Assembly: GCF_001642475.1 (NCBI RefSeq)
Contig: NW_019174025.1
Coordinates: forward strand, 57,887 to 121,886
Length of the DNA stretch: 64,000 nucleotides
Direction of reading: 5' to 3'
Source: Fonsecaea monophora
Taxonomy: Eukaryota > Ascomycota > Eurotiomycetes > Chaetothyriales > Herpotrichiellaceae
In this document: positions 56,425 to 64,000 of the stretch, one piece after another
Position numbering within the stretch: position 1 is the stretch's first letter
How the letters are laid out: each line of letters starts with the position of its first letter
Program-made: the position numbers and the translations under genes
Notes under the pieces: model-generated
What the model was told of the DNA's origin: nothing
The model's database searches: none
Seen by the model: the letters and a program-made list of their open reading frames with translations, nothing else

Positions 56425-58309
56425 ATGTCGGTCCGTATTCAGTTTGATCAACCCGACCACAGGTGCTACACAAATCTCGACTTCGTCTCGGGCATTGTTA
56501 TCCTCATCCTACCCAATGATGCCACTATCTCAGCAGTTACGGTCAAGCTCGAGGGCGAGAGCCGAACTCGGCTTGCCGTGCCCAAGTTCCCCAACAGCGA
56601 GCGTACGGATAAGAAGAGATCAGAGCTAGAGTTGCACAAGGTTGGTGAGAAGAATCGCTCCCGTCTACAGCAGCTTTTGCTCACACAACAGGCTCCAGCT
56701 TCTGTATAAAGTCATAACCGTCTTTCCAACACCCGAGTTTCCAGAAAGAAGTAGCAGCGCGGCGTACACCCTCCTCGCCGGTCAATACCACTACCCGTTT
56801 AGGTTCAAGGTCAGATCTCTCCAGCAACTGACCTGGGAGTTTGACGGTGACTGCGGCTAACTGGTCTGGACAGTTCCCATTCAACAACGACTGCCAGAAG
56901 AATCCGAGTCCCCTTAAAGATATCAAACTCGGCCATGTGAATGTCCAATTTGCACCGGACACCACGAGACATGTGAAGAAGACGTTGCCGCCCTCACTGA
57001 GTGGCTTTCCTGGTGAGGCGGAAATAAGATACTATGTGAAGGCGACAGTCGTCCGGCCCAAGTTCTTTCAAGAGAACATCAGAGCAGTATGCTATCCACA
57101 ATATGGCTCGTCCCAAGACACTTCTAATGCATGACAAAGATTGCCGATATCAACTTTCTACCTATCGAGCCTCCTCGACCTCCCAATCGTCATGAGGAGA
57201 CCTTTGCAAGGCGGAAGAGACAGTTCCAGAGATACCCAGCTGAGTCGCAGAAAAAGATGGCTGGCCTTTTCAGCAGGAAATCTTCGACTCCAACATCCGC
57301 TGAGGAGGAGCCTCCCGCTTTTCAGGTTGACGCCCGTCTTCCAAGTCCCGCCATCATCACATGCAATGAACCGCTGCCGTTGCGCATATTGGTTGAGAAG
57401 CTCAATGACAGTTCGGCGACCGCGTATTTGAAGATGCTACAAATTGAGTTGACAGGGTACACACAAGTCAGAGCCCTTGATCTGGAGAGGACTGAAATCA
57501 CAAAGTGGCCATTGATGTCACAGGCGAACATGAACATGCCCCTTGGAAACCCTACCGAGAAAAGCCGCAAAGAGTGGAAACTCCCCTCTCGGTTATGGGA
57601 GGACCTTCCTCTCCCCAATACTGTATGCCCTACATTCGATACCTGCAACATCTCTCGACGGTATGAACTAGAGGTCACCGTGGGTTTGGCACATGCCATG
57701 GCGAGTGGCATACGACCAGAACTTATGGTTCTTCCTCTGCGTCTGCCAGTCTTGGTGTACTCGGGCATCGCGCCTCCTCCGAAGCTGCTGCAGGCTATGG
57801 CCAACAATCCCCGTCCCCAACCTTCCCCTTTACACCTGGCGCCCCCAAGGCCGTCAGAGATCAATGGGATGTCTTCACAACCGACCACTCCATTAGAGAC
57901 ACCGACAACTCCGTTGTCCGAGATCAACTCGTACCCGGCTCCAGTGGGCTCTTACAATCTGCATGAACAATCAGATATTCCGGACGATGCTCCACCCAGC
58001 TATGAAGACGCGATGGCTGAGGATATTGCGCCCGTTGATGGCCCTAGGAGGGATTACCAGGTACCAGCCCAACCCGCAGCTCAGCGGCCTCCCTTCAATT
58101 CCGACGCAAAAGGTAGTGGTTTAGGTCGACGGGTCAGCGAGCGCCTGTTTTCCGGTGGTGAACCAGTCACTCCCACTAGGACAACTTCAATAGGAAGCAC
58201 TGTGCCAGGCTCGACTGTCGCCGAGGACGAAGATCTTGGATCACCTTCAGGGGAGAGCTCCAGCCGAATGTCTGCCTGGCGGCGGAGTTTCAGTGGGCAA
58301 AAGGAATAA
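56425..58309 (+). CDS. Alpha-arrestin (ART/Rod1-like ubiquitin-ligase adaptor)
   Basis: Four exons (56425-56640, 56699-56809, 56874-57086, 57140-58309) give 569 residues. The arrestin N-domain begins SVRIQFDQPDHRCYTNLDFVSG, runs through AVTVKLEGESRTRL, and LELHKLLYKVITVFPTPEF is rebuilt across intron 1. YPFRFKFPFNNDC follows across intron 2, then EAEIRYYVKATVVRPKFF. The C-domain starts at PSPAIITCNEPLPLRI. The tail has the PPxY motif DDAPPSYEDAMA, which binds WW domains of Rsp5/NEDD4-type ligases, and a Ser/Thr-rich phosphorylatable end. It works in endocytosis of membrane transporters. The first intron needs a weak GTTGGT donor. Confidence 0.92.
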
Positions 58310-58846
58310 AAGCAAATCTTGATATTTTTACGATAGTAATGTCGTGATGCCATGATGAAGATTATCGAGTAGGATATAACGAGCAACGCCCAATGAACTA
58401 CAAGGAACCAATATTCTTGTATACATAATACATCCGTTCTGTTTGTTTCTACAGTTCTGTCTCCTTGCACATCCCTTGTACAATAAAATCGAGTATACCA
58501 GTAGTCTTCCTCCTAATATGAATGCCAATGTCAGCAACTAGGGGTGTGTAGCCACCAGTAGCATCTCGCTGCGTTGGCCATGGCTTGTTGGTTGGGATTG
58601 AGGATGAAATTGTTGGTGGCAGAAGCAGATACCATGACGTCAGATTGTGGTGGTGACACTTCAGCCTGCGCCATTGTTTCCTGCATTACTTCATTCACCT
58701 CTTCACTGGACACAAAGTTGACATTTGGCCTCACTACCTTGGCCTTCAAGCTGCTCCCTTGCACTCACAGATGTGTACGCTCCAGATGTGTGGCATCCAA
58801 TAAGACTCATATGTTTCGCTTGGAGGGAGTCCTCCGAGGAGCAACC
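58310..58846. other. Intergenic between arrestin and channel gene
   Basis: About 0.54 kb: arrestin 3' UTR and the channel promoter. A minus frame at 58531-58764 has no motif and overlaps the proposed promoter, so it is not called. Confidence 0.45.
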
Positions 58847-61733
58847 ATGGACGTCTTGGAGAAAGTAAGTTGTGTTTATTGAGACCAGCCATATGCATCT
58901 TGTTGAGAATGTTATGTCCATATCGAACCGACAAATGCCACACATATCTTACAGCCTACGTCTTCAGAGTTGAGAGTCGGAAGCAAGACCAAAGCTCTGG
59001 TTCGAGCTTCGGTTCTATACTCGGACACGGCGCCAACACGCTGGCTTCAGCGAATAATCATGCCTTGCAAAGCTCACATAGCTAACACACTTCAAAGACA
59101 CCAGGGTCTGGCGGGCATCGCAGTCAACACTCATCCTCATTTGCTGCCATCGGTGCTGCACTTATCCCCACGGCCATAACAGCTGCCGTTTTCTTGTTGG
59201 CATTTGCGGCTATTCGCTCGAGGTATCGAAACATTTACGCACCCAGAACGTATTTCCGAACCATTGACCACCGGTAAGTCCCTCAAATAGAGCCGAATGG
59301 TAATTGCTAACAAGGTCTAGAGACCGCACACCTTCATCTAGTCATACATCCGTCTCCTGGTGGCATGACTTCCGGGCTCTCGACGACAAGTTTATTTTGC
59401 GCCATTCCTCATTGGAGGCGTATCTATTCCTCCGATTCCTCCGCCTAATTGTTCTCATCTGCGTGGTGGGCTGCTTCTTGACCTGGCCGATCCTCTTTGC
59501 TGTCAATGCTACAGGAGGAGGAGATGCGACGCAACTGGATCGGATCTCGTTCAGCAATGTCGCGGACGGCAGGCGGCTCTATGCACATGCCGCGGTGGCT
59601 TGGGTCTTCTTTGGTAAGGTGACTTTCTTCCCTCCTTGGCCTACCTAACGCTTGACTTCAGGATTCATTTTACTACTCGTCACCAGGGAGAGACTCTTTG
59701 TCATAGGCCTTCGTCAAGCTTATCAGACAATTCCCGTGAATGCAAGCCGGCTTTCTTCTCGCGTGGTATTATACTTGAGCGTACCTCCTGCGGGACTTCG
59801 GGAGGAAAATCTTCGTCGCTACTTTGGTGAGAATGCTGTGAGATCTTGGGTTGTCTCAAATCAGAGCGACTTGGAAAAGTTGGTTCAAAAAAGGGACAAA
59901 AAGATTGACCAGTTGGAAGAGTCCGAACTACAACTATTGAAGAATGCTAATCGCAGTAAGGATGAAGCTCAAGACAGTGGCGACGCGAGCTCCAGTCAGC
60001 AACCAAAGCCAGCGAACGAGGCGCACAGACCTAAGCATAAGTCGAAATATCTTCTAGGAGAAAAGATCGACAGCATCTCCCGTCTGAGAGAAGGCATCAC
60101 CGGTCTTGTTTCTGACGTTGATCAAGTTCGACAGGCTGACTCCAACGCTCCTGGTAAAAGGACTGGAGCGATATTCGTCGAGTTCAAGGATCAGGTTAGC
60201 GCGCATCAAGCGTTTCAGCAAGTGCGACATCCATCACCTCTTACGTTACAGCCAAAGTACATTGGTATCCAGCCGAAAGAGGTCCTGTGGCAAAACCTCA
60301 ATCTCGATCCGTCGGTCCGAATCACGTACTCTTATATTGCTATAGCACTTGCTGTTGCAACAATCATCTTCTGGTCTATACCAATCGGTATCATTGGCAC
60401 AATCTCCAACATAAACTACCTGACGGACAAGTTTCACTTTCTACGGTTCATCAATAATCTCCCGGATCCCATCCTTGGACTCCTCACAGGACTGGTGCCA
60501 CCCCTACTACTCAGCTCTGTGGTGTCCTATGTACCGTACCTTTTTCAATATGTGGCGAGACTATCCGGTCAACCGACAAGCAAATCAGCAGTCGAGTGGG
60601 CACAAACATGGTACTTTGCTTTCCAAGTGATTCAAGTCTTCCTCATCACGACCTTTTCGTCAGGGGCTGCTGCATTGGCCACCAAGGTAGCAAATCAGCC
60701 CACGACGGTTCCGACTTTGTTAGCGAAGAACCTCCCTAAGGCATCTAACTTCTATCTGACCTACTTCATCATTCAAGGCCTCGGCACTGCGTCGAAGAAT
60801 ATTTTGAATTACACTGATCTTTTCTCCTTCTTGTTCTTTTACTACGGCATGAACAAAACTCCGAGACAGAAATTCAACACTTATGCGCAGATGAAGGGAA
60901 TCAGCTGGTTCAACGTCTACCCAAAGTTCACGAATTTAGCGGTCATTGCCATCGCCTATTCGTGTATTGCACCACTGGTCTTGGGATTTGCGGCAATTGG
61001 CTTGTTCCTCTTCTATTTGAGCTATCGCTACAACCTCCTTTACGTGATTCAGGTCAAAACGGAGACGCGGGGAGAGAGCTATACGAGGAGCCTTCAGCAC
61101 CTCATGACAGGTGTCTACCTGGCAGAATTGTGCTTGATTGGTTTGTTTGGCATCAAGAAGGTGGCTGGCCCGTCGACTCTTATGACGGTATTGCTCGTCG
61201 TCACCGCTCTGTATCACCTGACGGTCAATCAATACCTTTCACCGTTGGAAAAGTACATGCCAGTAGATGTGTTATCGGAAGAGGATGAGGAGCGGCCTCT
61301 TCTCGGACTCAGCGCTGAGCGCAATCACACCGCTCAGGCCGATCAATCATCGGGCTACAAACTTGGTTCGAGAAAGGTTCCGGCGGTCTTGCTCGATCCT
61401 TTGGCCAGTCTGCTCGAGCCTCGGATTTTCGCTTCGCAAGACTCCCTTCGACCGTGGCTTCAGGATCCCGAGGGTGAATCAGAAGAAGTGAATTCCTATA
61501 GCGAGGAACAACTCAAGAATGCGTATCTACCTCCAGCGTTGACATCGAAAACTCCCAAAATCTGGCTACCGAAAGACAGGAAGGGGCTGTCAAAACGCGA
61601 AGTGGATGAGAATGAGAAGGCAGGATTGCCTAGCACGGATAAAGGTGCCGAACTCGGCCCATCGAATGAGATCTTGTGGAACCAGGATGATTTTACGACA
61701 GTGCCGATTTTCAAGCAAGCGACTCGATATTGA
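58847..61733 (+). CDS. CSC1/OSCA-type calcium-permeable stress-gated cation channel (RSN1_7TM)
   Basis: Four exons (58847-58864, 59098-59273, 59321-59613, 59662-61733) give 852 residues. The first is a short proposed exon (MDVLEK) joined to TPGSGGHRSQHSSSFAAIGA by a 233-nt intron; other upstream starts remain possible. Helix 1 is ALIPTAITAAVFLLAF, followed by NIYAPRTYFRTI and FILRHSSLEAYLFLRFLRLI, the RSN1_TM block. A cytosolic domain with a charged coiled coil (LEKLVQKRDKKIDQLEESEL) follows. Then comes the 7TM channel core with AVATIIFWSIPIGIIGTISNI, LTGLVPPLLLSSVVSYVPYL and FLFFYYGMNKTPRQKFNTYA. Its tail is acidic. In yeast CSC1 this family opens under osmotic stress. Confidence 0.9.
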
Positions 61734-62886
61734 TCATTATACCTGAGTTACGGTCAGTGGAGGCGCCCGATCATCGAAAACTGTCGCCTGCACGATCTAC
61801 TGGCGGTCCGTACAAATTACACATCAAATAAACCATAGTCTAGAGCTACACCTGCGTACTCGTATGAGGCCGGGTCCTTTGGTCTTTGAAGTGGCTGCCT
61901 GACACACCACCAGTACAGTTTCATAATACGATGCAGACAGAAGCCTAGGTCAGATATTGCGTTGGCTTGTCTGTTATTCTGGACAAATAGGCCGAGTGCG
62001 TCCTATACCCTTGCGCAGTGCCTATAGGTGCGTGTCTTTGGTCAGCTGGGTGCTCGTCGAGAAGGAAATACTCGCTACCCGGTCTTCTGGAATCTGGAAA
62101 GTGTCTTTGTTGTCTGCAATGTACCGCTATCGATCACTTTCCCCGTTCAAGCGCACGCGAAGGTGCCAGCTGAGTTCAGCCCCGCCATCAACTCCAAGCA
62201 ACCGAGAACGGTTACCGTAATCATCACGAGCGCCGAACGTGTCGAAAGATTCTGCGATCTTGATTCGTCCACAGGCGCAGGCTGTAAAGCCACGGGCTGC
62301 CCAATACTACTTCTACAGGGCTGGGTACAACAACCCTCCTGAAGGATGGCAGAGGCTCAGTTGACGCACTGCTGATTCCACACAACCTGCAAACAATCAT
62401 ATCAACATGTCCCCTTCCAGCCAGTCTGCGAAACGGTTGCCCCTTTTGGCGTGACTGCTAGCCTCGTGAGATTATGTCCTGTCGATGGCTGTTCGGATTG
62501 GATGTTTCTCCAGCCCCGACTCAGCCCTAGCATCTGTGGCATTCACTCCCACCATGGCTTCATACAGATCAGCGAGTGTCAAGACACTGTAGCATTGACT
62601 GATTAGGCGATAGACTCTCTGTACAATCATCAACGTTGTCAACATGGTGACGCCACAAAGCAAAGAGGACAGTTTACTGCGTATATCAGACCAGGTATCT
62701 GCGCTTCATGGTATAAATATCCCTTGGTCTACCGCTCATGAATGCGATTCAGCACATCAAATCCGTATCCAGAAGACGAGAATCAACAGCTGATTCCAGA
62801 CTCATTATATCTTGAAGCAATAGTTAGCTTTCGCCCCCTGTTCTGCCACAACCAATCTAGCCCAGATTCATCATACCAGATATACC
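61734..62886. other. Intergenic between channel and small repeat-motif gene
   Basis: About 1.15 kb. A frame at 62028-62342 has no ATG at its start and no motif. A TATA-like TATAAATA lies near 62711, suitably upstream of the next gene. Confidence 0.5.
62711..62718 (+). promoter_or_regulatory. TATA-like element of the small gene
   Basis: TATAAATA sits about 170 bases before ATG 62887. It is a plausible core promoter, but the transcription start is not known. Confidence 0.4.
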
Positions 62887-63309
62887 ATGTCTACCTCGAA
62901 GCGCCCGTCCATCTTCTCCCGCCTGTCCTCAAGCAGCGCCGCCTCTGTATCGTCGACCTCGTCAACACGACCTTCTCTCGCTGCAGGTAGCCGCGACACC
63001 GTCAGCGCCCGCTACGCGAAGGACGGCAAGGGCTACGACTTCAACCTGAGCTATCCGTACAGCACGAGCGCCGCCAAAGCCTCCTCAACGCTGTCTTCAT
63101 CCGAGCCCGACGTCCCGGTCAAGTGCCGCGGGTTCAATCTTCGCTACGCCAAGGACGGCAAGGGACACGACTTTACCGCGACATACGTGAACATGTCGTC
63201 GACAGACTCCTCCACCACCCTCGTCGCCTCCGACGCAATGGCCGTGGGGGCGAGAGAGTGCAACACGAACATGAGATATGCTTGGCACCAGGGCCGACAA
63301 GGGTCCTGA
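62887..63309 (+). CDS. Small uncharacterised protein with a duplicated RYAKDGKG motif
   Basis: Single exon of 140 codons with strong GC-rich third positions. After a Ser-rich N-terminus (residues 1-38) the motif ARYAKDGKGYDFNLSY appears, and LRYAKDGKGHDFTATYVN returns about 50 residues later. A weaker third copy near the C-terminus keeps MRYAWHQGR. The two clear copies are separated by a Ser/Thr-rich linker. No signal peptide or membrane segment is seen. I do not recognise the family. The coding bias and the TATA-like site suggest a real, perhaps well-expressed gene. Confidence 0.7.
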   Translation: MSTSKRPSIFSRLSSSSAASVSSTSSTRPSLAAGSRDTVSARYAKDGKGYDFNLSYPYSTSAAKASSTLSSSEPDVPVKCRGFNLRYAKDGKGHDFTATYVNMSSTDSSTTLVASDAMAVGARECNTNMRYAWHQGRQGS

Positions 63310-63592
63310 GTCGGTACAGGGGGACATGACACAAGCACAGGTTCCGCTGTCGTGTATTATTGTCGAAGACGTAACAATGCGATGCGATGAGGGGCCTGGT
63401 CGGCTATTGTCTGAAACAGGTGGTATTACAGAGTAATAATCATGAAGGAATTCCCTAAAACGGTAGTCGGGGACTCGGTGCATAACCGGTGGCCTATCAT
63501 CGCTGCTGCAGATCTATCAGCGCGTGGTGGCCTGGATACTGGTTTGGGTACTTGGTCCTGACTCTGGCTCTGTGCCCATTTCACTATATACC

Positions 63593-63610
63593 TACCTAGC
63601 TCGCTAGGTA
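63593..63610. repeat. Small inverted repeat
   Basis: TACCTAGC and its reverse complement GCTAGGTA are separated by two bases, forming a short hairpin-capable palindrome. No known role. Confidence 0.7.
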
Positions 63611-63780
63611 TGCTCCTCGAAGGATCTATTACCGCGTCAGGCAATAGGCCGCGTCCCCATCCCCATTCGGCAACCTCTAAGAAACAACAAATAACAAATA
63701 TCCGGGGGGGAGCGGGGGCCCAAAGCCCATGCGCATTGCTTATTTTGTTATTAGTTTGTTAGCTTATTACCGATTCTTGC

Positions 63781-63909
63781 TTTTTTTTTTTTTTTTTTTT
63801 TCCTTCCCCGGGGGGGGTTTTTGTTGCTTTCTTTTTTAACCTCCCCGACCCCCAGGGGCAAAGGAAGGTTCCGTTTGGCGTTCTGTGCTTGAAAAAAAAA
63901 AAAAAAAAA
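63781..63909. repeat. Cluster of homopolymer tracts
   Basis: A T run at 63781-63801, a G run shortly after, and an A run at 63892-63909 fall within 130 bases. This is unusual for the window and may be hard to assemble. Confidence 0.85.
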
Positions 63910-64000
63910 GATAGTCAAATGCCACTGCACATGTCAGACAAGTATATCAGAACTAAACCTATGATCACATATGGATAGCATTAACGATGAGAGAACATGA

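Larger units (their letters stand above)
63310..64000. other. Right-end intergenic DNA with homopolymer runs
   Basis: About 0.7 kb. A T run of 21 at 63781-63801 is followed by a C/G run and an A run at 63892-63909. A perfect 8-bp inverted repeat with a 2-base loop (TACCTAGC / GCTAGGTA) lies at 63593-63610. No gene seen. Confidence 0.55.

Overview
The window looks like nuclear DNA of a filamentous ascomycete (Pezizomycotina). Genes are single and closely packed on both strands. Most introns are 45-100 nt with GT..AG borders. Several families are typical of these fungi: bZIP factors with a DUF3425 C-terminus, TRI12-type transporters, Zn2Cys6 regulators, Ies4, and an mpaB-like oxygenase. I cannot name the species from sequence alone. 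No rRNA, tRNA, CRISPR array or intact transposon was seen.

Left part (1-18.5 kb): the 3' end of a fungal rhodopsin-fold membrane protein enters from the left edge. It is followed by a set of genes that looks like a metabolic module: an aldehyde dehydrogenase, a cytochrome P450, a broken half of a succinate-semialdehyde-type dehydrogenase, a TRI12-type MFS transporter, a bZIP-DUF3425 regulator, a fusion of a flavin monooxygenase with an acetoacetate-decarboxylase-like domain, and an alpha/beta hydrolase with an extra, possibly SCP2-like, N-terminal domain. No polyketide synthase, NRPS or terpene synthase is present. The module may therefore modify or break down a substrate rather than build a backbone.

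19.7-25.9 kb: a mitochondrial-type Rieske/AIFM3-like reductase, RNA polymerase I subunit RPA43 and a general MFS transporter, followed by 2.4 kb with no convincing gene.

28.2-39.0 kb: a second accessory group with a secreted CrtC/Diels-Alderase-like protein, another TRI12-type transporter, an HSL-type esterase, an mpaB-like membrane oxygenase and a second bZIP-DUF3425 regulator. Both accessory groups thus pair a TRI12-type exporter with a bZIP-DUF3425 factor, an oxygenase and a hydrolase.

40.7-64 kb: mostly conserved cell-biology genes. These are a helix-rich nuclear-looking protein, the GID1/RanBPM ubiquitin-ligase scaffold, Ies4 of INO80, an Sfr1/Mei5-like repair factor, an extended SDR reductase, the Arf-like GTPase ARL3, a C2H2-type protein with an internal tandem repeat, a Zn2Cys6 factor, an alpha-arrestin, a CSC1/OSCA-type channel and a small protein with a duplicated motif. 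The right end is rich in homopolymer runs.

Exon models were worked out by eye from splice signals, frame continuity and family motifs. No database search was run, so family names rest on recognised motifs.
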